Positions 22,536-36,179 of a DNA stretch of 64,000 bases are shown in pieces (positions within the stretch are counted from its first letter, which is position 1; every line of letters begins with the position of its first letter). Source of the DNA: Numida meleagris. Its lineage: Eukaryota; Chordata; Aves; Galliformes; Numididae. The notes below the pieces were generated by a model. The model was not told the origin of the DNA, searched no databases, and saw only the letters and a program-made list of their open reading frames with translations. The DNA lies in the NCBI RefSeq assembly GCF_002078875.1, contig NC_034414.1:28259638-28323637 (forward strand). The letters are read 5' to 3'. The position numbers and the translations under genes were made by a program.

Positions 22536-25500
22536 CCAGAAACACATCAAGGAGGAGCTCTGGTATTTACTAGAAGAGGCAACATAGTTTTCTACAGCAC
22601 TTCCATAAAGAAAACCAAAGCAATCCGCTGGCTTATACAAATACATTGACTCATGAGGTGATGATGTATCAGTCTTAGCCATTACAAACAAGCTGAGCAT
22701 TCATACTGAAAACAGCAGCATGCTAATGGAACTAAAGTGAATTAGTTTAACTTCTGTGACTGTAGGAGGAAGGAAGATAGAGCCATTACTGAGTTTTTAC
22801 CACTTCCTGCTGGCTGGCCTAAAAGTACTGCAGTTCCTGAGTTGGTTGCCTGACCTTTCTAATGATCATCCAGAATCCCAGAGCAGGGAGGACACTGAGG
22901 ATCCACATCATCTCAATGCAGCCACACCTTCCCTGTGCATTGTGCAGTTACACGATAGACTGAGAATGCTGAGGTTACATCGTCTATCTAAATATCTTGA
23001 CTTTCAAGACCGTCCATGCAAGACACTTACCTTCCATCCATGAAACACAAGTTGAAGCAACTTCACAGCATTGCTAAGCCACCTAGTTTTCAGGATGTGC
23101 CATGACAACAACCATGCATGCTGGGTCAGCTCAAATATATCTGAGGGCTCTAATTGTTCTGCCAGTGCAGAGTTTGAAGGAATTTTCTTGGGGAGGGAAT
23201 TTTATTCTATTGCCTCTCCATTGTTGTTGCAAGAGAAATGAATCAGTCCTCAGATGGAAACCTAATTTTCTGGGCTGCTTCTCCACTGCACATTTTCAGC
23301 TGACAATAAAGCATCTCTTACTCCAGCACCAGTCACATGAAAATCCACCGTACCCGGCTCTCGCTGCAGTAAGGTAACAGCTTCTCAGCTTTCTCATGCA
23401 GACTACATAAATGCAAGTTTAGCTCCATTATACAGCATGAGCCTACCAAGAGCACAAGAGGGAAAAGAGAGGTCTGTCATTAGCAGCTGAGGTCGGGTAA
23501 TCTGCTCTTTTAGCTTTCTTACTAATTCACTATTATCAAGTGAATAGTTTTGTCTAAGTAATCTTCTGTTCCTCCTCATGTATAATGTGCTGTCAGCTCC
23601 CTCATGGGAAGCTCTTTACTTATCTTTTTAGTGGCTAATGCCTGAAGACACCTGGGTTAATGTACTATTACTTCTAACAAGGCTATTTCTCCAGCTGAGA
23701 CAAGCTTCCACAGAACATCTTTATATCATCTGGTCTAACTGGGGTACAAACAGAAAGCAAAGAAGCTATGAAAAAACATGGACATGTCCTTTTTGCAGCT
23801 GCACCGAATTCTGGAGCAGAGATGGAAGGATACACCAAAATACCACCTAGACAGCTTGAACATGCTCTTTGCACGCAGTCCATAATGCTTTCCAGTCCTT
23901 GAGTTCCCTAGCAAGAAAGGAAGAGTTAACTGAGCAGGAAAGAAGTGGAGGTATATAGCTTAAAATATAGGAGAGCAAGGTCAGACAATACTCACATACT
24001 GAACCACGTACAGTGTGCAATCATATTCTCCTCCATTGGGCTGTACTGTCAAAGGATAATAGGCTCCAGTACATTTTACTGAGTAAAACTAAGTCTCTTC
24101 CTTTCAAAGTCAATCCTTTGCTCCCTGCACACTTGCAACCCCACTGCATCCCACTGCACAGACTCTCTACACTGTTGCAGTGACAGAAAATCTCCAAACA
24201 CTAAATACTTCTCTGGGAGAAAGCAAGGTTGCAAGCTCCAAAGTACCCAGCAGATGATCACCTGATTGAAGGTTTTTCCAAAATCTGTTACTTTCTAATA
24301 CAAACTTTAATTGGCAACAATAGCAGCTGAGGCAGGAGCAGGGAAGGGGATTAAGACCAGGCTAACATCCCTAACTCTGGACTGAAAATGGGGGCCGTAA
24401 AACAGAGGGAGGTAATTCCAGGATGAACGAGCACTGATGGACAAGAAGCTACCAGCAGAAGCAACAGAGCAAGAAAAGAGTTAGCCCAGCTTTCACTCCC
24501 AGCACACAAGGTATACTTGTAGTCAGGTTGTCTATAGTATTTAAAGCTGTAAGTCTTTAAGACTTGAAATTATTTCGCAAGGATTTATGCCTTGCTTGGT
24601 GCTGTTGCTGAATGAAGGAGGGATGCAAGGAAATGTCAGGACTGACCTTGCCAGCCAATGCGCAGGAGAGCACTAAGGATGCCCACCAAGGTGCCCAGGG
24701 GAAGTGAGGATGGAAAGTGGCAACAGTTTAACAGACCAAAGTAAAATTCATGATTCTTCTTGCATGCTCTGCTTCCACTTCTTAGTCTCCTTTTGTCGTT
24801 CCTTGAGGTTGTCTATTGTAAAGCTAAAAGCTCTAACTGTGGAACATGGCTTGAATCAAAGAGGATTACTCTAATGAAATTGTAAAAAGGATTGTGTATT
24901 TGTTTTCTTATTCTCCCTTTCCCGTAGGGAAGGAGTCAAGAAGCTAACAACAAAAAAATAAGCCGTGTTCAGACTAAACAAAAGGTTACTGCGCAGTCCA
25001 AATTCATTACAAGGAATGCATACTTCCTCTACAGCTAAAACTGAAGCTATCTTCCCATTACAGACCCAGTTTCTTTCTCTCCTCCCTCCGGCTAAGTTGT
25101 GTATGAAACATTATTCTGAACACAACTTTTCTGAAGATTGTGGGATAAATCATTTAGGAGGTTTAAAAATCAACTCCCTTCATTCCTCATTGACTTTTAA
25201 AAGATCCTCCTATTACACGATCTCTCTCATATCTTTAATTAGGCTAGAATTTCCATAGGAGCATAAAGCGAATTCAGTATCCAACTTCAATTGAATTGCA
25301 ATAGGAGCTGGGCATTAACCTCTCCATACTGTTTGAAAGTGTCAATCTTTATTAAAACATGGCTCAACTTCAGAACACCCTGGAGATGTGCTGAGCTTGA
25401 CTTGCCTGCTTCCAACTGCTCAACTACAGCATGAAAGGGAACCTTGGGGGCAATTTTCTGAAGTACCTTTTAGGGCTATTACATGGGAAATAATTGGCAA

Positions 25501-26192
25501 CTCACAATGAAGGCACACAGCTGCTGAGTTGCATGATAAGGGCAGCTGTCAGAAGCCGCTCTTTTAACCTAAAACTCCACAGGGCATTCATATTTTTACT
25601 GATGATGTAACAAGCTACACTGCGCACATTTTGGCAATTAAGATTTATTCCTGAATTGGCAAAGACTAAAGATAGTTTCTTAGATTGGGCAGAGGTAAGC
25701 TGGGATCTCCTTTGGTCTATTCTAGTTTAGGCCCCATGTGATAGGAATATGTCTAACTTACAAAATAGAATAAAATGTGCTAAAGTGAACTCTATTTTTT
25801 AATAAAAAATGCTGCTTCTATTATATAGGATTTATGCATGAACAATTTCAACTATGCATCTTTTCAAAAAGGATATAAAACACTGTTTAATAAACCTATT
25901 TCCTACAAGCGTTCCCTTAATTAATTTGAAAACATACAGTAACAAGACATGCCTTGGACTTTATTACATAAACCTAAGAATGAATTTTACCAGAGATTTT
26001 CTGTTTCAAAAGTTTAAATGAAGTCTATTTGGTTATTTTGCTGTAATATAAACCAGGGCCATGACGAAGGGAAGTTCTCTTCTCATTTACATTATTGTAA
26101 AGCAAGAGTAACTCAATTAAAATCAATAGCTTTGAACTTGCTTAAACGAGACAAGACCTATAAGGGATTACAAGGTTGTTTTAAGCATGCCC

Positions 26193-26196
<4 letters not shown>

Positions 26197-26224
<28 letters not shown>
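26197..26224. repeat. A28 homopolymer tract
   Basis: An uninterrupted run of A. No retrogene-like sequence was noticed directly upstream of it. Confidence 0.9.
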
Positions 26225-26226
<2 letters not shown>

Positions 26227-27501
26227 TCTTATCAGGTTTTACTTATATTGCCTGAAGCAACAAACAAGTTGTACTGCCTCACTTTGCTGCTACTAGATTC
26301 TTTTGGTGTGTGTCAAATGTAAAGTGTGCAGTTCAGCACAGCCCTATGTAGAGTTTTAAATGCAGATATCTAGCATTTCTCCTTAGGTTTTTTCTTTCCC
26401 TCCAAAGAAAAAGTAACAACACATTCATTGCAAAGCCATAGAGAACTTTGCAGCATATACCGGTAAAGTCTTGAAGACACACAGCAAATGCAGGCAGTTT
26501 TCACTCCACATAGTCAGGTTCAGGCTGAAAGCTGCAGGGTCAGTTAATCCAATCTCCTGTACATCACATTCACAGACTGTGAATCAACTTACCTTTAAGA
26601 CCAGAACTTGGATTTGACTAAAGTATTTCTGGAAGGTATCAAGCCCAAAAAGAAAGCCTTAAAGAGAGGGAATCCAGCACCACCCTTATTACTTCATTCT
26701 GCCTTACAAATAGCCTTGCTTTAAAGAAATGTTGATCACAAGTTGGTTTATATTCAGCTGACCATGTTCTTCCCTGTTAAAGAGCCTGCAGAGCTTTTGT
26801 TCCCTGTGGACACACTCAGATCATAAGTAATCATCCTTCAATCCTTTTTTCTTTCTTCTAATATCCCATGGAAGCCTGAGCTCCTTAAGACTCTCACTCA
26901 GGCTTTTTCAGCCCTTAAAAACTTTGGCAAGGCTCTTCTCTGTGTGTTGTTCCCCCCTTTTAATGTTTATACCAAAGGTGTATATGGTATGACAGTTCCA
27001 TCTCCCTGCTGTCACAGAGAAATGGAAATAACTCCCCCTCCCTAAAACTAGGGAGAGAGCTCGCTGCCCCTCTGATGATAAATATTCACTTTTTGCCACA
27101 GTCTCACACTGCAAGCTCGTATCCACAGCTCAATCTGTTTCAGTAACTGTTTGTTTTGGGTACTGACCCATTTCAGATCCTGCTCTGGAAACTAGGCCCT
27201 ACATTCAGTCCACATACACCCAAAGTGCTCACTTTGTATTTAGAACTCATGGGACAATACATGGGGCCAACTGACATGGGGATAACAGCTTGCTTGCATT
27301 GAGTTTGCCTGGCCTCTGCAACAGGCGTAAGCTTTGCTGACAGTAGCTTAAAAAAGTACACTAGTTTATTGGCTTCATTTGTTCAGCCTCTAAAAGGATC
27401 AAGAAGGACAAAACGGTGAACACTTCGAAGAAAGAGGTAGGATACAGAGGAAGCCAGTGCGTGTTTAAATGCAGCACCTGCCCTGCCATCATTATCATAA
27501 A

Positions 27502-27730
27502 GATCATAGAATCATAGAATTAGCTAGGTTGGAAAAGACCTACAAGATCATCCAGTGCAACCATCCACCTACCACCAATAACCCCACTAAACCATGTCTC
27601 TCGACACTATATCTAAATGTTTCTTGAACACCTCCAGGGATGGTGACTCAACCACCTCCCTGGGCAGCCCATTCCAGCACCTGACCACTCTTTCAGAAAA
27701 GTAGTACTTCCTAATGTCCAGCCTAAATGG
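27502..27730 (-). mobile_element. CR1 LINE 3' fragment, 5'-truncated, relatively young
   Basis: It begins on the plus strand with two AATCATAG-type tail units, then AATTAGCTAGGTTGGAAAAG. The rest is close to the left end of the copy at 48755, with roughly a dozen differences over about 225 bases by eye. The element is minus-sense and stops abruptly at about 27730 where the similarity ends, as expected for 5' truncation during insertion. Confidence 0.92.
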
Positions 27731-29909
27731 AGAATGGAGGAGAGCCTGCAATAAGTGAAACTCGCCTCACAAATGTAAGTGTCTCAGCTGACATTAAGCT
27801 AAACCAGATCTCGAGCTTTTCTTTCCAACATCACCTTCTCAACAAACCTGGGTGAGGGAGGTACAGGATAAGCACTGTCATAAATTAAGTATTCTGTTAG
27901 TTGTTAAGGCTGGAAAGGAGATCATTAGCCCTGTGAATAAAATATCAATGAAAAAGAGCTTTCATTTCTAATGCCAAAGTGAAGTCAGGTCACCCAGCAA
28001 AATTTCAGATGTTCCTGAAGAGAGGACTCTGGACATCTTCCCCTTTGCGAAACTTGGAAAGCAGAACTCATTGCACAGAGACTGCTTCCCAGCTCTGCAA
28101 ACTCACACCAAATGAAAGCTGTACTGATTAAATTGTAAAATTCCTTGAAATGTTTTTTTTTTTCTTTTCCCAAATAAATGGTCCCATGGTGGCATGGTGG
28201 GATGGAAAAGCTTGATGTAGGCTCTTCGGGGTATGCATTACCCTAACTGATGCACGCGGAAGTTTATGCCAGAGCAATTTCCTGAATTTAATCACGGCTG
28301 TGAGCACGCAGAATATTTGGGTGGCAGCAGTCTTTTGCCTTACAAAGGACAGACTGCTAAAAGATTTCTTTTTCCCCTTTCAGCTAGGCTGCTGACACTG
28401 CAGCTGAAAGTAAATCAATGTGGCGACTGTGAAGAGCTGGGCAGTGAAAAATTCTGCCAGAAAGGCTTCTATTCAAAGCTGAGAAATACACAAAGCTTGG
28501 GGAACATTAGGAAGCAAGCCTGCTGGGTTTATAGAAGAGCAGTGGGGGCGTATATATCTCTGGTCTCTACAATATTGGTTTATATTAAGCTTTATTTTAA
28601 GAGTGATGATTACATTGGCTGGGTTTCAGTCTCTGTGCCAAAGATGCCAAATAAATATCAAATACTCTCCAGGGCTTCCTGCCACCCCCACCCACAGCAT
28701 TTGAACCATGCAAATTACACAGAATTGACATTGGAATGCTTATGGCTGGGAGAGAACAACGTATTTCCCATCCTTGGGGCATTTTTCATCCTGTTTATAT
28801 GAGTACAGACATGCTAGGCATATACTGCTAATTCGAAGGGTTACAGACTATTCCATGCGCAGGCATTCAGCAGCCGGCCTCATTTGCAAGGTCCAAACAC
28901 AAAGTTAAAAACATATGGGTTCACAAGCAATCCATCCGGCAACCAAGAAGCACAAAGGTGCCACCCAGGAAGTTTTTGTCTTGAGAATTTAAAGATGGCA
29001 TTGCCTCCTTATGCATTTTGAAAGAGAGAAGCAGGGGATCAACATCACTCTCTCCATGCTGGAAGCAACATGCACAAAGGCACCTCCATCTCTACATCGG
29101 CATTAATGTGAGCACATTATCTGCTGTGGCATCCCTGCCTGGTAGGCTAGCACTGTCCCCTATTATAGTCAGAACCACACAAGCCTTGCCTAGTCATGGC
29201 TACACAGCATTTCTTTTAAACTCAACAAAGTCGATTCCCATTGGCCTGTCCTGCCTGGCACATTGCAGCTCTGCAACTTCTGCACTAAGGGGATTTCCTA
29301 TCATCAAACAGGAGAGGGAGACAAGATCTCAGCTTTTCTCCAGTTCCCCAGAAAAGCACACTTCTGCCCACCTCTTTCAACAGGCCTGACCTGCTGTTCC
29401 TTCCAAGAGAGATGAAGAGGCAGCTGGTCAGAGGGGAGGGTCATGAAAAACAGCTTCTCTCCTCATCCACAGGCTGGCTTCAGCCCCACAGCAAAACCGC
29501 GGCACTTGTGCTGCCAAGCATTCCGTTCACATTCTTCACTCCCCGTGGTAGCCACTAGGCCACACGGTCTCCTTCAATCCATTTGCATTTTATTAGGTCT
29601 TTTCATACACCAGGGGACAAAAGAACAAGACACTTCCTCCCACTGAGCTCTCATTTCACACTTCAAATGGGCTATACTAACCTTTATGGTGGAACAGCTG
29701 CCAGGGAGGAGGGGTGGGAGCAGGCATGCCAGACTACAAGGACAAGACACAGCAGCCTCTGATGATGCAGTGCTAGCTCCTCTCCCAGCAATCCAGATGA
29801 ATGGGAATCACAGCTCAGAGCACCACCCTCCCTCCCACCCCCACCTCACCGCCATCCAGAGCTCTGCAACCACCTTGGTAGGTTCGGCTCCAGCGCCTTC
29901 CGGACTCAC

Positions 29910-30015
29910 CTCCCACCCCCAGTAGGTGCTGCTGAGTTAATAGCCTGTACCATGTCCGTAGTGAGAGCATCGAGTAAGCTGGTGATAAATTCAACTTTCT
30001 TCCCATCTGGGCAGC
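29910..30015 (-). CDS. SMOC1: SMOC1 exon at the start of the extracellular calcium-binding domain
   Basis: On the minus strand the exon follows TTTTTGCAG and ends GGGAG before GTGAGT, with 2 + 34x3 + 2 bases. It reads CPDGKKVEFITSLLDALTTD and then MVQAINSAAPTGGG. The split last codon (AG+G) gives Arg, joining to FSEPDPSH. This is the first helix of the SPARC-like calcium-binding domain; the stretch FITSLLDALTTDMVQAINSA is nearly identical to human SMOC1 as I remember it. The Cys at the start pairs within this domain in the family. No anomaly is seen. Confidence 0.97.
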
Positions 30016-33000
30016 CTGCAAAAAGAAAAGAGGAGGTTTAATGCAAGAACACACAGGACTGGTCTCCCAGCCCAATGCAGCAAGGACCAGTCAGAACCTC
30101 CTTTGTTTGTAACATTGTAGACATCATTGCAGGAAAGGAAGAACTCCTCAGTGGGTTTCTCTGCATGGCAATTTGTCCTGCAGCTTTGTCCAGCACACAC
30201 ACAGTCACCAACAATATCTGGCAGGAAGATCGTGTGGTTGGCTTTACAGCCTCTCCCAGTTCCCTACCAGCATAACCACAGGGATGTGCTGGAAGTGCCT
30301 GGCAGACAGAGTTCCCATGGTAACACTTGCACAGGAGTTTAAAAAACAATTCATTACCTCCTGGGTCATCTTCCTCCGAAAACATGGCTGTTCTGAGGTT
30401 CTAACTGACAGCTTAAAGCTTCCTAAAGCATGGGCCAAAGCGAGTGCTGCTGTTTGTACCTCCCCCTCCAGGCACAGAGAGTGCTGCCTGCCAGGAGCTA
30501 CCACAATAGTTCAGTTCTTTGCGTGTCCAGACTGCATGGGAAATACATCTGACCAAGTCATCACATGGCAATAGGCTCCAGTCACTGCTGATTTGGGCAG
30601 GAATTGGACAAAGCGGGCTGAAGACAAGCTTAGTAACTGTTTCCATGACTTAGTCCTGAGACCATCCACCATTATAACTACAGAATGATGGGAGTCTTAT
30701 GACAGAGCTGAGACATCAATCTCTGTCTCCTTACCTTTATGAGGCAAACTATGCAGTTTTATTGCTTTTAAAAGGAGCGAAAGCATGCTGCATTTAATAC
30801 CATGTTTATACTGTAACAATTGATCTAGCCTACCAAGGAACAAATATACTTAACTTCTACCCAGCACCTCCAAAGCCACTGTCCAAAACCTACCACCTTC
30901 CATTCCATTGTTTTCTCCAACGTGACACTGAAGCCATCACCATCTTCCTTACTCTTCTCTTCCCCAGAACCTCTTTTCGCTACCAGTTATCCACATAGGA
31001 GAGCAGATACCAGAAAATAGTATTGCTTTAGTAACAAGTAGCAATGTCAACACTTCCTGCTTTTCCTAGACAAGTAGAGAAGCACGTGTACCCCAAACAC
31101 AGCAGCAGAAACCTACTGTAATCCCTTGACAGCTGAAAGCAGCTTGCAAATTGATCTGACAAAACTCCCTCCTTTGCAGCTTTACAGGCTCTGTTCTCTG
31201 CAATAGCTAACCAACAGTCCCTAGCCTGTCTCCATATTACGCATATTACACACACGCACACCCCTCAGCACTTGTTTGGCACATGGTCCAGAAAATGTCA
31301 GCATTGTAATGGGTAAGCTGCTATGGCAGCCAGAGGAGACCACTCACTTAAAGGAGCTTTTTGTTGTAGTAATGAGAAGGTTGAAAAACCATTTGCTAGA
31401 AGTCATCTCCCTGGGGCCTCAGCATCTCACCGTCTGCGGGAATTAGCAGCTTGCCATTTGCTATGTGCAAGCAACACATTCCTTCCTTCTTTCTTCTGGC
31501 TCTTGGGGGAGCAGCCTGACACAGTTTGTGAAGAGGGTATGCGTAGGTGTGCACAGATTCATACTCCTGTCTCTCCCAGCTTGGCCTGTGCAGGATCACA
31601 CAGGAGAAGGATGCTACTGCCTGCAGCATTGAAGGTCTGGAGGATGGACAAAACTCTGGAAAAGGGATAAGGTAAGGGACCTCCCTTGGAGAAGTGAATG
31701 CAAATGGAAGGATGTCTCAAATGAAAGCAGAGATTTTTCTAAAAATTCAGTTCTGATAAGAAAGAGAAAAGAAAAGGTAAAAGAAAACATCTTTTCTCAT
31801 TCCCTGCAGTTCTAACTCACCAGTGAATTTTTATATACAAGAGTAGCTAATCAAACAACCTCAAGTCTGCATCGAAAGACCATGCAGCAGACAAACCATG
31901 ATACGTAACTCCCCTGCTACATCTCCTACTTTCTCCATCAACAAAGGTATTTCTAGTGAGAGGAACCATCAGGGATGGGAACCGTACATCCAAACACAGA
32001 GTTCAGTGTTTACTCAGGTACAAAAATGTGGCTTGAGCTGAGAGGAGAACTCTCCCGGAGTCTGATGCTGCAGAGCAACCTACGTATGTCCTCTTGGGCC
32101 TCGTGTTGTTCCTTTCCCATCATCCAGTTGCAGCTGCGGTGCAGAAGAAGGAAGAAGAAACCATTCTGTCTTCCTGAGAGATTAGAAAGAAACTTGAAGG
32201 AGTCCAAAGGCAAAGGATTTTCACTAAGTTCTGGGGAGACAGAGAGTAAATGCAAGAAGAGGCAGAAAAGCAAAGGGAAAAGAGGAGGGAGAAGAAAGGA
32301 AGTAAGGTTTTTCTATTTTACAATGATTTTCTAAGGAAATGGGCCTTAATGCAATCATTTAGCTGATTTCCTAAACAGGGTGATCCCTCAGCTCTCAAAG
32401 TAATACTTGAACCAATTGGCCAATTTCACTCATAAGGAAGAGGAAGGCAGATAAGAAATTTCTACATGTCTTGTGAAAATGAGCGGCTGCATAGTAGAGA
32501 GCTGTGCTGAGGGCAGAGCGGCTAAGCAGAGAGCTATGTGGCCCAAGGTCAGGAGCTGGCAGGAGAATTAGGAGATGCAAAAGGCAAATCTGGAACAAAT
32601 TTCATTTCCTTTGCTAACTTGTTCAGAGACAACTCACTTTATGTTAGCCCTAGGAAGGGCCAGAAGAAAGTGAAGCAGATCCATTGCTACCAGCTCTTTC
32701 TGCAGAGTTCCTGGTCTCTACTGCTCCCTCACTGTGGGAGGCACTGACTGTTACTTCTGTTTCTGGAAGTCGTTCCCCACCCAGGAGAGCAACAGCTCAT
32801 CTCTCAGTGAGGGCCCTTCCCTCTGCTCCTTACAAAGGCAGAGGGAAGGAAAAAACACAGCACGTGTGCATGACATTTTTAAGAGTTGCTCAGACACCTA
32901 TGCCCAGCACCTCTTCCTAGCAGAAACAAAGCAAGCAAACAGGAAATTATGGCTTGTCACATTGTTAAGAGGGGAAAGATGAACAGAAAACAAGCAGCAA

Positions 33001-33505
33001 TTGGAGACAAAGTGGGTTTCAGGTAGAAAGTGAGGGATCCAGTCTACCCAAGAAAGCAGCCAGCATTAGGTAAGTGACCTTAGCGAACCAGGAATACTGT
33101 CCTGCAGTGCCAGGGAGTCAGTTGATCCACTGACAATTGCCATCTGTGTCCTCCATCATTGCTCGGCAGACCATCAAGCTGCTGAAAAGCCCTGCTACAC
33201 AGAAAAGATCCTGTCCTGGCCATGCTTGGAAGAAAGGTTCTGAATGCTGAGCCCATTCTTCAGCCAGGGTACAACCAGGTTCTTTTTCCTGACAATTCTA
33301 TCTCAGCCGTGTTTCCTAAGAAAGGCAGACAGGCAATAAACCAGCCCCCTCAGACAATCCCAGGCTCTTCCAGCTACCAAAAGTAACACAGAATAAAATC
33401 CATGGTAAAATAAGCACAGTGAGGGAAATCCCCTCAACAACACTGTAGGTCTCTTGAGAGTCTCAAGGTGAGATAAGCAGAGATGTGCTCTCATTCCTCA
33501 CCAAC
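30016..33505 (-). other. SMOC1: SMOC1 intron (3.5 kb)
   Basis: No exon, repeat or RNA gene is recognised. Purine-rich sequence occurs at about 32.1-32.3 kb. The open frames are short and overlap on both strands. Confidence 0.8.
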
Positions 33506-33588
33506 CTGGAAGTTCTCTGTCCTTGAATGGATCATCAATCTCTGTACTCTTCGATCTGGCATCACTTTCACACACTGGAGTCTCATAG
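33506..33588 (-). CDS. SMOC1: SMOC1 83-base exon closing the second thyroglobulin domain
   Basis: On the minus strand the exon follows CTTTTCCAG and reads C + 27 codons + G. The peptide is YETPVCESDARSKSTEID followed by DPFKDRELP. The first C completes an Arg codon (CG+C) from the upstream exon, and the last G with GC gives Gly of ELPGCPDG. The Cys in TPVCES is the sixth Cys of the thyroglobulin type-1 domain; the rest is the acidic linker to the calcium-binding domain. The donor is a suboptimal CAG-GTTGGT, with a second GT four bases downstream that is in a better context (GTGAGG). Reading frame and phase require the upstream site. Confidence 0.95.
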
Positions 33589-34458
33589 CTGGAAAAGGAG
33601 AACAGAAGATGCTAAACTGTGATATGGTTTTAGTGTCATCAGATGGTTGCTAAGGCGTCATCTTATCTGCTCATTGCAGGGGAAAAAAATAAACCTGCAG
33701 CAGAAATACTGTTCTCAGTCATGTGTCTGCCTATGGACACCCAGCAGCAGCAGTAGCAAGCAGAGGGACAAGAGGTAGCGTGCCCTGAAACCCAGGAGCA
33801 GCTTAAACCCACAGACAACACAAGGCCCTATTCCAACTCTTATGGGCACAGACTGAGCTTTTTTTCAAAACTGTCCATGTTCTGCAGGATCACTGGGTCG
33901 AGCAGAGTTTTAAGTCCCAGCTCCTACTGGACTGTTTTTATAGCTTTCCCCAGCCACAATTTGTTTCTAATTCCCAAATGACAAAATATTCCTATGGTAA
34001 TTTTAAGATACAGGGCAGCTGAAATACTAAATTAACCTCTTGCTTAAAATCTATCAATGCGCAACTGAGAAACCTTTTAAATCTGTTCTGGCCAGGATCT
34101 AAGTGGCTGCAGGATGGAAATGTAAAGCAGAGGATAATGCAACACAGACACTTCTGTTTCTGCCACTCATAACACAGGCCTGTATTTTGAGCAAAGGCCT
34201 GGTGCCTGCTATCACCAAAAACCTGCAAGCCAGAAAAAAATAAGGCTGTTTTATATAATACTTATTTGAGAGAAAAGCAGTTACTGTATACCAGCTCCTA
34301 GAGAGGACATTCAACATGGTACATCACATTGCTAGCTCTAGGGAAGGTAGCTCAGAGTGCACCGCTCAAGAAGTACTAACTTATGTGGTATAGCAAGGCT
34401 ATTTTCTTCATGCCTCACCTCCCCCAGGCAGGCATCTCACTAGGCTTACAGCTCTTAC
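33589..34458 (-). other. SMOC1: SMOC1 intron (0.9 kb)
   Basis: The intron runs from donor GTAAGA at 34458 to acceptor TTCCAG at 33589. Nothing else is recognised. Confidence 0.85.
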
Positions 34459-34651
34459 CGAGTGGAAGTACCGGGCAGGGGGCGTCCCGTGTCCACCAGG
34501 ACGCACCAGCAGTATCCAGTGGACTGATGGCATTGCACTGGTTTATAGAGCCCTCCCGGAGCACACTCGGGGATGACGATACCCTCGCGGGGGTTCTGCC
34601 TGGCTTCCTCCAACGCACTCTGTCTTTCCTGGTCACAGGAGTGAACTTTCT
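34459..34651 (-). CDS. SMOC1: SMOC1 exon encoding the second thyroglobulin type-1 domain
   Basis: On the minus strand the exon follows TCTTCCAG and ends ACTCG before GTAAGA, with 2 + 63x3 + 2 bases. It reads KVHSCDQERQSALEEARQNP and then REGIVIPECAPGGLYKPVQC. The next stretch, HQSTGYCWCVLVDTGRPLPG, carries the hallmark QC and CWCV motifs. TST ends the exon. Five of the six conserved cysteines are here and the sixth is in the next exon. Such domains in SMOC proteins contribute to matrix and growth-factor interactions (family knowledge). The exon is GC-richer than the flanking introns. Confidence 0.97.
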
Positions 34652-36179
34652 CTGGAAGACAGGAGGGAGATGGAGGAGTATAGAGAAAAAAACGTCAAAT
34701 CAAGTTCACCTTCCTCCGCTCAGCAGGTCAGGGATATCCTCCCACAGCAGACCTTAGTGCAGTTTCTGCCCAGTAAACACCAGTGTGCCTACACCCTAGG
34801 GAATGAGAGATTTCAGGGCTGAAAACTTCTTCCTACAATCAGAGATGACATTACAAGATTATGGATTCCAGATGTTGTTCGATGTGTGTCCAGCAAGCCA
34901 GGAAGAGCAAGAAAACTGCTTCTGTTCACCTGTGTTTTGGAAGAGATCTATCAGCTAACAATAGTTCAATATTACTGCAGTCCTTGGGTAAGCTTTTTGC
35001 AGGTGATATTTTCGCATACTTAGAGGTCCTCACCTGTGACTCATGGTTTTCAGTTACAGAAAGGTGCCAGTAGTCATGCCCTGCTCCCACCACCTCTTTA
35101 TCCAGAATGCAGCGCACTACTCTATCTCAGTTAGTGTCCTTACAGCATGTGCCCAAGAGAAGAAGAAAGTTATATTTTAACATCACTTCATCAAGTACAT
35201 AGGACAATATTCCATGGGACATTACAATCAAATAGGTCTCAACAGCCAGAAGTTCTCAATTAGAAATCTTCACACATTCTGGTCTTTTTAGGAGAAGGAA
35301 AACAACTTCAACTTTGGAAAGCAGAGAAGATATCAGAGAGGGGAAAAATCATGCATGTAGGAGAGAAAGCAGTCAATGCTGATGACCACAGGATTAAAAC
35401 ACACAAAGTCTAGGGTAAAAAATGAATTAAAAAGAAAAGACAACTGCTGAGTTTTATCATTAAGAGAATGATGAAAGCCAGAAGTGGTAACAGTTCTGTC
35501 CTTCCCCGGCTTTCCTCTCCCCTTGCGGTTTACTCTGATTTTTCTTTTTTTCTTTTTTTTTTTTCAATTTGAAATAAGCCAACGCCAGGAACTACCTCCT
35601 GCTCTCAATACACAAAATGCTTCAGCACTGCCAGGCAGCGATCCCAGGGGTTCGTCCCAAACCTGGAGCTGTTCTCCTGCATTACCTAAGCATCCTACCC
35701 TAGGACAGGCTCAGCACAGACCCAGCAACACTTGCTGTTTCCCTGTATTTTGCCTGCCTGTCTGCACCTTATCAGTTCCATCTTAGATTTTGGTGATAAA
35801 CGCTGGGACAGGCAGCAGGTGTCACACACCAAATGGCAGCAGGTCTTCACAGCACCACCCAAGCGCAGCGTGCCCTGGGTACCAGACTGAGCTGTAGCAG
35901 CTAACACAAGGAGTCTCAAAGGCTCAGAGTGGTATCGCTCTCTCCTCAGTGTTTCAGGAATATAAAGGGCACCTCAACTCTGTCACACACAAATCCACAC
36001 AACCGAAACACAGACTAAAAACTTCTAAGTGTCGGCAAGTCTGACTCAAGCAGAGAGAAACCTGATCAGGAAGGAGCAGGAGGGGGATAAAGTCAACAAA
36101 AACTGAAAGGGAGCTCAAGCTTCAGCTGATATTTAAGCTGACTTCATTTTGCTGACAGATTTCACATCTGAAAAAAAGG

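Larger units (their letters stand above)
20280..29909 (-). other. SMOC1: SMOC1 intron between the two calcium-binding-domain exons
   Basis: This 9.6 kb intron runs from donor GTGAGT at 29909 to acceptor CTGCAG at 20280. It contains a T24 tract at 22512-22535, an A28 tract at 26197-26224 and a CR1 copy at 27502-27730. A 178-codon plus-strand open frame at 28266-28802 is compatible with chance. Stretches around 25.25-25.7 kb and 28.2-28.8 kb look low in simple sequence and could be conserved non-coding DNA. Confidence 0.8.

Noticed and set aside
26197..26224. A28 tract as the tail of a processed retrogene
   Set aside because: The preceding sequence shows no recognisable coding or RNA-derived text and no target-site repeats were noticed.
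28266..28802. A 178-codon plus-strand open frame as a possible gene
   Set aside because: Its residues resemble no family I know, there are no flanking splice or promoter signals, and a frame of this length is expected about once by chance in this much sequence.
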